A stretch of DNA of 64,000 nucleotides from Anaerolineae bacterium (GTDB lineage Bacteria; Chloroflexota; Anaerolineae; Anaerolineales; Villigracilaceae). Location: the NCBI GenBank assembly GCA_017303655.1, contig JAFLCE010000005.1:1-64000 (forward strand), written 5' to 3'. Within the stretch, counting starts at the first letter, position 1, and each line of letters begins with the position of its first letter. Made by a program: the position numbers and the translations under genes. Under the pieces are notes generated by a model. That model searched no databases. It had not been told where the DNA came from and saw nothing but the letters and a program-made list of their open reading frames with translations. Below are positions 7,131-14,096 of this stretch, in pieces.

Positions 7131-8192
7131 ATGAAGCTAGGAATTATAGGACTCCCCCAATCAGGCAAGACAACGATCTTCAACGCCATTACCCGCGGCA
7201 ATGCTCCCACTACGGCTTCTGCCGGTCGCATCGAAGTCCACCAGTCAGTTGTGGATGTACCCGACCCACGTGTAGACTTGCTCTCCAAAATGTTCAACCC
7301 GCGCAAAACGATCTACTCCAAAGTAACCTATGCCGACATCGCCGGTTTGGATAGTGGTTCTGCCAAGAGCGGCATCTCGGGTCAATTGCTGAACGTCATC
7401 AACCAAATGGACGCGCTCATTTTGGTCGTGCGTGCTTTTGAAAATGATAATGTGGCACACCCAAACGGCAACATCAATCCTTTGCGCGACGTGGATACGA
7501 TGACCAGCGAATTGCTCTTGAACGACCTCATCGCCGTTGAACGCAAATTGGAACGCCTGGTGGATGAACGCAAAAAAGGCGGCACCGACAAAGCGCTCAA
7601 TGCCCGCCAGACCGAACTGTTCGAGAAATTGCAAGCCGCCCTATCAGACAGTAAACCTCTGCGCGATCTGGAATACACCCCCGAAGAAGAAAAAGAACTT
7701 TCAAGTTTTGGATTACTGTCTCGCAAACGCTTGTTGACCGTATTCAATCTGGGAGAAGCGCAAACGGCTCCAGACTCCTCTGGGCTGAATCATCCCTCCT
7801 TGGCCTTGATGGGCAAACTGGAAATGGAAATCGCCCAACTCTCTGCGGAAGATGCAGCCGTCTTTATGGAAGAGTATGGCATTAAAGAACTCAGCCTCAA
7901 CCGTATGATCAATGTGTCGTATGAGCTGCTCAGCGAGCAGACCTTCTTCACCGTTGGCGAAGACGAAGTCCGTGCGTGGACGACCCACCGCGGAGCGACC
8001 GCGCAGGAAGCCGCTGGCGAGATCCACACCGATCTTTCGCGTGGTTTCGTTCGCGCCGAGGTGGTGGCATATGAAGACCTGACCAGTCTCGGGTCGATGA
8101 ATGAGGCGAAGGCGAAGGGCAAGTTCCGCCTCGAAGGCAAGGAATACATCGTCAAGGACGGCGATATCATGCACGTCCGGTCGAGTTTGTAA
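7131..8192 (+). CDS. ychF: Redox-responsive ribosome-binding ATPase YchF (OBG family)
   Basis: This 353-aa protein, close to the family's usual ~363, begins MKLGIIGLPQSGKTTIF. The P-loop is GLPQSGKTT (residues 7-15), G3 is the region VTYADIAGLDSG, a coiled-coil domain spans about residues 130-215, and a C-terminal TGS domain ends KEYIVKDGDIMHVRSSL. YchF binds ATP rather than GTP and associates with the 70S ribosome. An in-frame extension back to 6747 is open but runs through the antisense of tRNA-Leu and lacks similarity, so the ATG at 7131 is chosen (AAGGA four bases upstream). It is divergent from the tRNA. A stem-loop follows the stop. Confidence 0.93.
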   Translation: MKLGIIGLPQSGKTTIFNAITRGNAPTTASAGRIEVHQSVVDVPDPRVDLLSKMFNPRKTIYSKVTYADIAGLDSGSAKSGISGQLLNVINQMDALILVVRAFENDNVAHPNGNINPLRDVDTMTSELLLNDLIAVERKLERLVDERKKGGTDKALNARQTELFEKLQAALSDSKPLRDLEYTPEEEKELSSFGLLSRKRLLTVFNLGEAQTAPDSSGLNHPSLALMGKLEMEIAQLSAEDAAVFMEEYGIKELSLNRMINVSYELLSEQTFFTVGEDEVRAWTTHRGATAQEAAGEIHTDLSRGFVRAEVVAYEDLTSLGSMNEAKAKGKFRLEGKEYIVKDGDIMHVRSSL

Positions 8193-8195
8193 AAC

Positions 8196-8230
8196 AAGGT
8201 GACAGTCATTTTCAAAGTGACTGTCACCTT
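8196..8230. repeat. Intergenic hairpin after ychF
   Basis: A perfect 13-bp inverted repeat (AAGGTGACAGTCA, 8196-8208, and complement 8218-8230) has a 9-nt loop. No U-tract follows on the plus strand, so a terminator role is uncertain. It shares the GACAGTCA core and ATTTT loop start with the terminator hairpin at 15411-15443. Confidence 0.6.
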
Positions 8231-8300
8231 CTAGAATCCATACTTAAGAATGGGTCGAAAAAAATCTATTTGTGATAAAACACAAATCCAAGGAGACATC

Positions 8301-10196
8301 ATGGCATACAAACTTTCCAAATGGGATCTTTCCCAACTGTACAGCGGTTATGACAGCCCCGAACTTGAGAGCGCCTTCGACATGATCGAAGAGCAAGTTG
8401 CTTCTTTCGAAGGTGTAAGAAATAAGCTCACACCCGATATTTCCACCGAGCAATTTATGGACGTGATGAAAGCCGACGAAACGTCGACCCGCATTGCGAA
8501 TAAGATGTATTCATTCGCGGGGTTGTCGTTTACTGCTGATACGCAAGATCAGAAGGCACAAGCCTTGCAGGCGCGCGTGATGCAGTTCCTGGCAGAGAAC
8601 CAGAACCGCACGCTTTTCTTCAGCCTGTGGTGGAAGGAACTCGATGATGCCAACGCCAAACGGCTGATGGATGCTTCGGGTGATTATCGCTATTATCTCG
8701 AAGCTATGCGCTTGTACAAGCCGCATACCTTGAGCGAAGCCGAAGAAAAGATCGTCAACCTCAAGAATGTGACTGGGGTGAACGCGCTCGGGAACCTGTA
8801 CGACTCCATCACGAGTCGTTATATGTTTAAGTTGAAAGTGGGCGGCAAAGAAAAAGAAATGACGGCGGGAGAGTTGTATTCCTACCGTTACAGCACCGAC
8901 CCGGCTGTACGTGCCGCGAGTTATCAATCGCAATTCAAAGTTCTGGCAGAAGATGGCAACATCCTCGGGCAGATCTACCAGACCATTGTACGTGACTGGC
9001 ACAGCGAGAACATCAACTTGCGCAAGTTCAAGAATTCGATTGCGCCGCGCAATTTGAGCAATGACGTGCCCGATGAAGCCGTGGAAGCTTTATTGAGCGT
9101 GGCACGCAAAAATACGGGAATCTTCCAGCGTTACTTCAAGATGAAAGCCAAGCATCTTGGCATGAAGAAGATCCGCCGCTACGATATTTATGCGCCTTTG
9201 GCGGCTTCGAAGAAAACCTACGAGTGGGATACCGCCGTCAACATGGTCTTGGATGCATTCCAGGGCTTCTCGCCCAAAGTGGCGGAACTTGCCAAGCGCG
9301 TCTTTGATCAGAACCGCATTGACAGCGAAGTTCGCAAGGGCAAACGTGGCGGCGCGTTCTGCTGGGGCTTCCTGCCGGAAGAGACCCCGTATGTGTTGGT
9401 GAACTATCAGGGCAATAGCCGCGAAGTCGCCACCCTGGCGCATGAATTGGGACATGCTATTCATGCCATGCTGGCGGAACATCACAGCACCTATACCTTC
9501 CATTCATCACTACCGTTGGCGGAGACTGCCTCCACCTTCGCAGAGATGGTCTTGATCGATAAGTTACTGACAGAAGAAAAAGACGAGTCTGTGCGCCGTG
9601 ACATTCTCTTCAAGCAAATGGATGACGCCTATGCCACGATCATACGTCAATCTTATTTTGCTTTGTTCGAGAAGACCGCGCATGAACTGACCCAAAAGAA
9701 CGCCTCAGTGGATGACCTCGCCAATGCCTACCTCGAAAACCTCAAGGAACAATTCGGCGACTCGCTTGAGTTGAGCGACGAATTCAAATGGGAATGGGTG
9801 GGCATCCCACACATTTACCAGACTCCCTTCTATGTATATGCCTATGCCTTTGGTCAGTTGCTGGTCTATGCGTTGTATCAGCAATTTAAAGCAGAAGGCG
9901 AATCCTTCAAGCCGAAGTATCTCAAGATCCTTTCGGCGGGCGGTTCTGAGGCGCCAGAGAAGATCCTCAGCGAAGCGGGCATCAATATCCGCGACCCGAA
10001 ATTCTGGCAGGGTGGCTTCGATGTGCTGGAGAAACTGGTGAGCGAGTTGGAGAAATTGCCGGTTGAAAAAGCTAAGAAGCCTGCGGCGAAGAAAGCAGCG
10101 AAGAAAGTTGCTGCAAAGGCGAAGGTAAAAGCCAAGCCAGTTGCTAAAAAGAAAGTGGTTGCAAAGAAGAAACCCGCCGCCAAGAAGAAAAAGTAA
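8301..10196 (+). CDS. pepF: M3-family oligoendopeptidase F with lysine-rich C-terminal tail
   Basis: This 631-aa zinc metallopeptidase hydrolyses oligopeptides in the cytoplasm. The zinc-binding motif HELGH lies at residues 381-385, in the context TLAHELGHAIHAMLAEHHS, with the downstream Glu ligand in SLPLAETASTFAEMV. The oligopeptidase N-terminal lobe precedes it. The start is fixed by AAGGAG eight bases before the ATG at 8301. The upstream in-frame codons back to 8250 lack a ribosome-binding site. The last ~45 residues (from about 587) are an unusual run of Lys, Ala, Pro and Val (KKPAAKKAAKK, AKKKPAAKKKK) that is not part of the peptidase fold and resembles histone H1-type nucleic-acid-binding tails. 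A bidirectional terminator follows. Confidence 0.93.
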   Translation: MAYKLSKWDLSQLYSGYDSPELESAFDMIEEQVASFEGVRNKLTPDISTEQFMDVMKADETSTRIANKMYSFAGLSFTADTQDQKAQALQARVMQFLAENQNRTLFFSLWWKELDDANAKRLMDASGDYRYYLEAMRLYKPHTLSEAEEKIVNLKNVTGVNALGNLYDSITSRYMFKLKVGGKEKEMTAGELYSYRYSTDPAVRAASYQSQFKVLAEDGNILGQIYQTIVRDWHSENINLRKFKNSIAPRNLSNDVPDEAVEALLSVARKNTGIFQRYFKMKAKHLGMKKIRRYDIYAPLAASKKTYEWDTAVNMVLDAFQGFSPKVAELAKRVFDQNRIDSEVRKGKRGGAFCWGFLPEETPYVLVNYQGNSREVATLAHELGHAIHAMLAEHHSTYTFHSSLPLAETASTFAEMVLIDKLLTEEKDESVRRDILFKQMDDAYATIIRQSYFALFEKTAHELTQKNASVDDLANAYLENLKEQFGDSLELSDEFKWEWVGIPHIYQTPFYVYAYAFGQLLVYALYQQFKAEGESFKPKYLKILSAGGSEAPEKILSEAGINIRDPKFWQGGFDVLEKLVSELEKLPVEKAKKPAAKKAAKKVAAKAKVKAKPVAKKKVVAKKKPAAKKKK

Positions 10197-10204
10197 TTAG
10201 ATAG

Positions 10205-10240
10205 AAAAGACCCGCTCTGAGAGATCAGAGCGGGTCTTTT
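10205..10240. terminator. Bidirectional terminator between pepF and ssb
   Basis: A 16-bp perfect stem (10205-10220 with 10225-10240) has loop GAGA. The stem starts with A4 and ends with T4, so it can terminate both the plus-strand pepF and the minus-strand ssb transcripts. Confidence 0.9.
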
Positions 10241-10255
10241 ATTTACGATCTATTT

Positions 10256-10654
10256 CTACTCCCCAGCCAATTCATACTCGCCGGGGTCTTCTTCAACAGC
10301 CATCATGGGCTCGTCTTTTTCCTTCTTATCGAGGAATTGCAGGCTTTGGCTGACGACCTTGGTGAAGTACTTGGTCTCGCCGCTTTCTCGGTCTTCGTAT
10401 TTATCGGTCTTCAAGCGACCTTCTACAAAGATCAGACTGCCCTTCTTGAGGTATTCCTGGCAGATCTCGCCAAGCCGTCCCCAAGCCTCAATATTGACCC
10501 ACTCGGTGCTTTCTTTGGTCTCGCCGTTCTTGTCTTTCCAGCGGTTGCTGACGGCAAGGCTAAAATGGCAGACTTTCTTGCCAGTAGGGGTGTACTTGCT
10601 CTCGGGGTCCTTGCCTAGGCGCCCGATCAATTGAACGCGGTTTAGTGAAGGCAT
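10256..10654 (-). CDS. ssb: Single-stranded DNA-binding protein
   Basis: This 132-aa protein has a single OB-fold: MPSLNRVQLIGRLGKDPE, then HFSLAVSNRWKD, TEWVNIEAWGRLGEIC, YLKKGSLIFVEGRLKTD and KYFTKVVSQSLQFLD. These are standard SSB landmarks. The tail is short and acidic (AVEEDPGEYELAGE) but lacks the usual D-D-x-P-F tip that recruits partner proteins. It has its own SD (GGGGAG, 5-nt spacing). A 20-codon upstream ORF with a strong SD overlaps its first four codons in another frame. It converges on pepF across a shared terminator. Confidence 0.93.
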   Translation of the reverse strand: MPSLNRVQLIGRLGKDPESKYTPTGKKVCHFSLAVSNRWKDKNGETKESTEWVNIEAWGRLGEICQEYLKKGSLIFVEGRLKTDKYEDRESGETKYFTKVVSQSLQFLDKKEKDEPMMAVEEDPGEYELAGE

Positions 10655-10704
10655 GTCGGCTCCCCTTTGGTTTCAGTGGCTTTTAGATGCTGTGTACGTG
10701 TCAT
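10642..10704 (-). CDS. 20-codon ORF overlapping the ssb start (candidate leader peptide)
   Basis: The ATG at 10704 follows AGGAG by seven bases and encodes MTRTQHLKATETKGEPTCLH. Its TAA lies inside ssb codons 4-5, so ribosomes terminating here would be 10-12 nt past the ssb ATG. This arrangement is typical of translational coupling. The peptide itself has no recognised function. It could be fortuitous, but the strong SD and the overlap argue for a regulatory upstream ORF. Confidence 0.4.
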   Translation of the reverse strand: MTRTQHLKATETKGEPTCLH

Positions 10705-10788
10705 AATTAGTCTCCTATTTATCTAAAAGAACAGGTTTATGTATTCTGCCCGAACGCCGGGCAAAAATTGATCAGGGTTATACTTGAA

Positions 10789-11004
10789 TTACGACCCTGT
10801 GTTCTCTGTGTTGGTTGCGGCGGCAGGCGCTTCAGCCTGAACCTTCTTCAGCACGAGCATGCCGGTCTTCATTTCGACCACGTTGTATCCGGCGGGCACG
10901 GCATCCAGAGCACCATCCTTCACTTCCTTCGAGAAGAAGAACATTCTGCCGTTGGAATGCAGGTAATAGGTAGCCCCTTTAGAATTAGTGTGTGCGTAAG
11001 CCAT
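10789..11004 (-). CDS. Small conserved-looking hypothetical protein
   Basis: This 71-aa protein has a strong SD (AAAGGAG, 6 nt before the ATG). It begins MAYAHTNSKGATYYLHSNG and continues FFFSKEVKDGALDAVPAGY and NVVEMKTGMLVLKK, then ends in an Ala/Thr/Asn-rich tail. The first 50 residues look like a compact beta-rich fold (Y-Y-L-H-x-N-G-R-M-F-F-F-S). Similar short proteins occur in Chloroflexota and Actinobacteria, from memory, without assigned function. It is monocistronic, upstream of ssb on the same strand with a 134-bp gap. Confidence 0.7.
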   Translation of the reverse strand: MAYAHTNSKGATYYLHSNGRMFFFSKEVKDGALDAVPAGYNVVEMKTGMLVLKKVQAEAPAAATNTENTGS

Positions 11005-11103
11005 TTTTGTCTCCTTTAGACTGAATTGTAATAAGAGTGTAGAACAAAATTTCTAGCCTGTCAAGTAGTACTTTAGGCTATGTCTAGACAAATCGAGGTT
11101 TCA

Positions 11104-11937
11104 ATGGATATCCTTTCCTCTCTTACTGACTTACGAACCGCCCGCCTCTCTCTCAACGGGACGGTTGGTCTGGTTCCCACGATGGGGTATCTTCACGAGG
11201 GGCATTTATCGCTTGTCTCTCGCGCCAAGGCTGAGAACCAGCATGTGATTGTGACCATCTTTGTCAACCCGACCCAGTTCGGGGCGAACGAAGACCTCTC
11301 CAAGTACCCACGTGACCTTGAGCGTGACCTGAGCTTGCTCCGCCCGATTGGCGTGGACGTGGTCTGGACGCCCACAGCGGAGGTTATGTATCCGCCTGGC
11401 TACCAAACCTGGGTGGAGGTAGAGGCGTTGACGAATCCGCTTGAAGGGGCGATGCGCCCGGGTCACTTCCGCGGGGTGACGACGGTGGTGGCGAAGCTGT
11501 TCAATGCTACTCAGCCGACGAAGGCGTATTTCGGTCAAAAGGATGCTCAACAGGCGGCGGTGATCCGGCGCATGGCAGTGGACTTGAACTTTCCGCTCGA
11601 AGTCATCATCTGCCCGACTACGCGTGAAGCGGACGGGTTGGCGAAGTCTAGCCGCAATAAGTATTTGAGCGAAGCCGAGCGGGCGGCGGCGACGGTTTTG
11701 TTTCGTTCGTTGAGCGCGGCGAAGGATTTGTATGCGAGTGGGGAACGAGATGCGGAAAATTTAAGAGGAAAGATGAAAGAAGTGATCGCGAGCGAACCGC
11801 TGGCGAATATGCAGTATGTTTCCTGCGCCGACTATGATTCCTTGCAAGAGTTGGAGACTGTGACAGGCAAAGCTCTTCTTTCGATGGCAGTGTTTTTGGG
11901 TAAGACCCGTTTGATCGATAATTTTGTGTTGGGGTAA
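11104..11937 (+). CDS. panC: Pantoate--beta-alanine ligase (pantothenate synthetase)
   Basis: This 277-aa enzyme condenses pantoate and beta-alanine with ATP to make pantothenate, the CoA precursor. HIGH-type motif: LVPTMGYLHEGHLSLV. Other landmarks are VTIFVNPTQFGANED, YPRD, RPGHFRGVTTVVAKLF, AYFGQKDAQQ and GLAKSSRNKYLS. The ATG at 11104 is preferred because GAGG lies five bases upstream and it matches the family's length. An in-frame ATG at 11080 would add eight residues. It stands alone, without panB or panD. A GTAGGGGC palindrome separates it from the next gene. Confidence 0.94.
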   Translation: MDILSSLTDLRTARLSLNGTVGLVPTMGYLHEGHLSLVSRAKAENQHVIVTIFVNPTQFGANEDLSKYPRDLERDLSLLRPIGVDVVWTPTAEVMYPPGYQTWVEVEALTNPLEGAMRPGHFRGVTTVVAKLFNATQPTKAYFGQKDAQQAAVIRRMAVDLNFPLEVIICPTTREADGLAKSSRNKYLSEAERAAATVLFRSLSAAKDLYASGERDAENLRGKMKEVIASEPLANMQYVSCADYDSLQELETVTGKALLSMAVFLGKTRLIDNFVLG

Positions 11938-11942
11938 TCATT

Positions 11943-11965
11943 GTAGGGGCGAGGTCTCCTCGCCC
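11943..11965. repeat. GTAGGGGC palindromic repeat, copy 1
   Basis: GTAGGGGCGAGG followed by its complement: stem GGGCGAGG/CCTCGCCC (11947-11954, 11958-11965) with a TCT loop. It is related to copies at 24620 and 63165. Confidence 0.6.
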
Positions 11966-11975
11966 TTTGATATCT

Positions 11976-12860
11976 ATGAAACGTATCCGTTATTGGCTGA
12001 ATCTCGTTGGCGCAGCTATTTTATTTGTCCTGGCTGGTGCTCTCACTGTGACCTTGATTTTCACCAATCGCTGGACGCAGTCTATTTTGCATCCGCATAC
12101 CACTATACCCACAGGGGATTTGCTCAAAGCAGAAGAAATACCCTTCAAGAATGTCACATTGATCACAAATGACGGCTTGGAACTCGCCGCATGGTATACA
12201 CCGCCGCAGAATGGCGCAGTGATCCTGATCGCGCATGGATATAACGACAATCGACCCGAAAGCGTTTATGCCATGTTCGTGAAAAATGGATATGGCGCAC
12301 TCGCCTGGGACTTTCGCGCACATGGCGGCAGTGATGGGGAGTTGTCCACGCTGGGCTATTACGAGCGCATGGATGTGGAAGCAGCACTGGATTTTGCATT
12401 GGCGCAGGACGGCGTGGAACATGTCGGCGCATGGGGCGGATCAATGGGCGCAGCGACATTGATCCTTTCGACAGCCGAACATTCCGAGATCGAAGCCTTG
12501 GTGGCAGACAGTGCCTATCCCTCTTTGAAGGATGTGCTGCGATTGAACATGCCCATCCATTTTTTTCAACCCTTTGTGATTTTCTGGGCTGAGTATTACA
12601 GTGGCGCCGAGATCAACGATGTGAACCCTGAACTTGCAATTGGCAGCATCAGCCCACGTCCGGTTTTCATCATTGATGGGTGGGAGGGCGGCGCAATTGA
12701 AATGAACGCACCGTATCGTTTATATGATGCGGCGAACGAACCGAAGGAAGTTTGGGTGGAGGATGATGTTCCACACTTGGGGATGTATGCTTATAACCCT
12801 CAGCGATATGAAAATAGGGTGATTAGATTTTTTGATGAATGGCTGTTGGATAACTCATAG
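11976..12860 (+). CDS. Membrane-anchored alpha/beta hydrolase
   Basis: This 294-aa protein has an N-terminal transmembrane anchor (residues 6-30, LNLVGAAILFVLAGALTV...). An alpha/beta-hydrolase fold follows: GAVILIAHGYNDNRPES gives the oxyanion-hole HG, and GAWGGSMGAATLIL holds the nucleophile Ser in G-x-S-x-G. A late Asp (FIIDGWEGG) and His (DVPHLGMY) complete a likely triad. It belongs to the serine aminopeptidase S33/dienelactone hydrolase-like group, substrate unknown. The ATG at 11976 is used; an in-frame TTG three codons upstream is possible. There is no clear SD. A strong bidirectional terminator follows. Confidence 0.85.
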   Translation: MKRIRYWLNLVGAAILFVLAGALTVTLIFTNRWTQSILHPHTTIPTGDLLKAEEIPFKNVTLITNDGLELAAWYTPPQNGAVILIAHGYNDNRPESVYAMFVKNGYGALAWDFRAHGGSDGELSTLGYYERMDVEAALDFALAQDGVEHVGAWGGSMGAATLILSTAEHSEIEALVADSAYPSLKDVLRLNMPIHFFQPFVIFWAEYYSGAEINDVNPELAIGSISPRPVFIIDGWEGGAIEMNAPYRLYDAANEPKEVWVEDDVPHLGMYAYNPQRYENRVIRFFDEWLLDNS

Positions 12861-12869
12861 CATATTTAT

Positions 12870-12918
12870 AAAGCAAACACGACTTGCCTGAAGTTGAATG
12901 GCAAGTCGTGTTTGCTTT
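12870..12918. terminator. Bidirectional terminator-like hairpin
   Basis: A 19-bp perfect stem (12870-12888 with 12900-12918) has an 11-nt loop and sits between two convergent genes. The stem ends in TTTGCTTT on both strands. Confidence 0.75.
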
Positions 12919-12934
12919 AGCTACTTCAGAGAAA

Positions 12935-13195
12935 TTACACCTGTTCGAAGTGACTGACCGGCACGACAAAAACCGTGGCGCGCTTTTCTGTTCCTTTTGG
13001 GGGCAGGGCGTTGCGCACGGTTTCAATGACGGCATCCACTTGCCCGTCTTCCACACCCAACAGCATGGTCACCACGCCGCTGCGTAAAAATCCACCAGTG
13101 GATGCAACCCGCGTCACGCGGAAACTGGCAGCGGTAAATGCCTGGGGGAGTGTATCGGCGTCGTTATCGTGAACAATGGCGATGATCATTTTCAT
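12935..13195 (-). CDS. PII-like / c-di-AMP-receptor-like (DarA/PstA-type) protein
   Basis: This 86-aa protein begins MKMIIAIVHDNDADTLPQAF and continues FRVTRVASTGGFLRSGVVTMLLGVEDGQVDAVIETV, then ends ATVFVVPVSHFEQV. The T-R-V-A-S-T-G-G-F-L-R-x-G block is the hallmark of the cyclic-di-AMP receptor family (ferredoxin-like, PII-related trimers). It is shorter than the usual ~109 aa, mainly in the T-loop region. It is the last gene of a minus-strand series with a second paralogue, a PII-like protein and a cation/proton antiporter, which suggests a ligand-dependent control role for ion transport. Ligand binding is inferred, not shown. Confidence 0.8.
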   Translation of the reverse strand: MKMIIAIVHDNDADTLPQAFTAASFRVTRVASTGGFLRSGVVTMLLGVEDGQVDAVIETVRNALPPKGTEKRATVFVVPVSHFEQV

Positions 13196-13215
13196 GGCGA
13201 TTTCTCCTCGGGTTA

Positions 13216-13249
13216 AGACCTGACAGGTTTCTTAAAACCTGTCAGGTCT
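13216..13249. repeat. AGACC...GGTCT palindrome, copy 1
   Basis: A 15-bp perfect inverted repeat (13216-13230 with 13235-13249) with loop CTTA lies between the two c-di-AMP-receptor-like genes. It has the same design (AGACCT-N-AGGTTT) as the palindrome at 17273. It has no U-tract and so may allow read-through. Confidence 0.6.
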
Positions 13250-13254
13250 ATGTT

Positions 13255-13590
13255 TTAAATTTGTACTAGTCGTTCCACCGGCAAAGCGAACACGGTCGCG
13301 CCACCCACTGTCACAGGGACGGGCGCAGGCATGGGCATGGGCGAGCCTTCGAGCGGCAGGGTCATGTATTCGACGCGCTGGCGGCAGGCTTCATGCAGAA
13401 TCTTCAATGATTCTTGCAGTTTTTCAACGGGCAAGCCCACCAGCAATGTCGCATTGCGCCTGCCCAAGAATCCGCCCGCGCTCGAAAGATAAGTCAACGA
13501 TGCGCCGACCGTTTGCAGGGCTTTGGTGGCGGTATCGAGATCCTGTTCCTGAATCACTGCCATCAATAATAAATACGAAGGATTTTCCAT
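13255..13590 (-). CDS. Second c-di-AMP-receptor-like (PII-related) protein
   Basis: A start at 13590 (AAAGGAG, 6 nt upstream) gives 111 aa, the usual family length. The in-frame extension to 13728 lacks a good start. Landmarks: YLLLMAVIQEQDLDTATKAL, then LTYLSSAGGFLGRRNATLLVGL, matching the S-T/A-G-G-F-L-x-x-x-N-A/T-T signature, and a C-terminal ATVFALPVERLVQI shared with the downstream paralogue. The middle holds a Pro/Met-rich loop (SPMPMPAPVPV) where the ligand-sensing T-loop would be. It probably forms homotrimers or mixed trimers with its neighbour, which is inference. Confidence 0.8.
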   Translation of the reverse strand: MENPSYLLLMAVIQEQDLDTATKALQTVGASLTYLSSAGGFLGRRNATLLVGLPVEKLQESLKILHEACRQRVEYMTLPLEGSPMPMPAPVPVTVGGATVFALPVERLVQI

Positions 13591-13745
13591 GCACTTCTCC
13601 TTTGGAGTAAACACGCTGCGATGTGATCGACCCTCAAGCAAACGGTTCATTTCTACGCCCGGGCTTGAATCTTGTTTCGACGGTTGTGTTTCCGCTTTGA
13701 TATTATCAGATGTCTGTGGATGATTCAACCTTGATAGTTTTTATT

Positions 13746-14093
13746 TTATGCTTCAAGCCCATAGGCGCGTGCCACAGGTGTAACGATCATGACACCAGTA
13801 TCGGGATTCTTTAAATCTCCCACCAGCTTTTGCGTTACAGCCAGGATCGTATCGACCATGGCATCATCCTTTGCCACGGTGAAAACGGTGCGGTTGAGGG
13901 TTTGTGGCGCTTCGTAAAAATCATCCAGCGAAGGGATCAAGGGGAGATCGTCGCGCATGGTTTGCTTTTGGCGGAACCTGCCCATGCCCGAGCTGAATAG
14001 AACGGTCGCGCCTTCCACACCAGCCTTGGTCCATGCGTCCAATAATTCTTCTAAAAGATCAGGGTCGTGTAAAACGAACGTAACGAGATACAT
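13746..14093 (-). CDS. PII-like signalling protein coupled to the antiporter
   Basis: This 115-aa protein begins MYLVTFVLHDPDLLEELLDAW and continues KAGVEGATVLFSSGMGRFRQ, then TVFTVAKDDAMVDTILAVTQKLVGDLKNPDTGVMIVTPVARAYGL. The alternation of beta strands and helices, with a G-[VA]-x-G-x-T-V-L turn and a C-terminal G-x-x-x-V-x-P-V, matches the ferredoxin-like PII superfamily. The uridylylation-type T-loop Tyr is not obvious. It starts three bases after the antiporter stop, so it is co-translated with it. PII-like partners commonly gate or bind transporters, which makes this antiporter the likely target. Confidence 0.75.
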   Translation of the reverse strand: MYLVTFVLHDPDLLEELLDAWTKAGVEGATVLFSSGMGRFRQKQTMRDDLPLIPSLDDFYEAPQTLNRTVFTVAKDDAMVDTILAVTQKLVGDLKNPDTGVMIVTPVARAYGLEA

Positions 14094-14096
14094 ATA

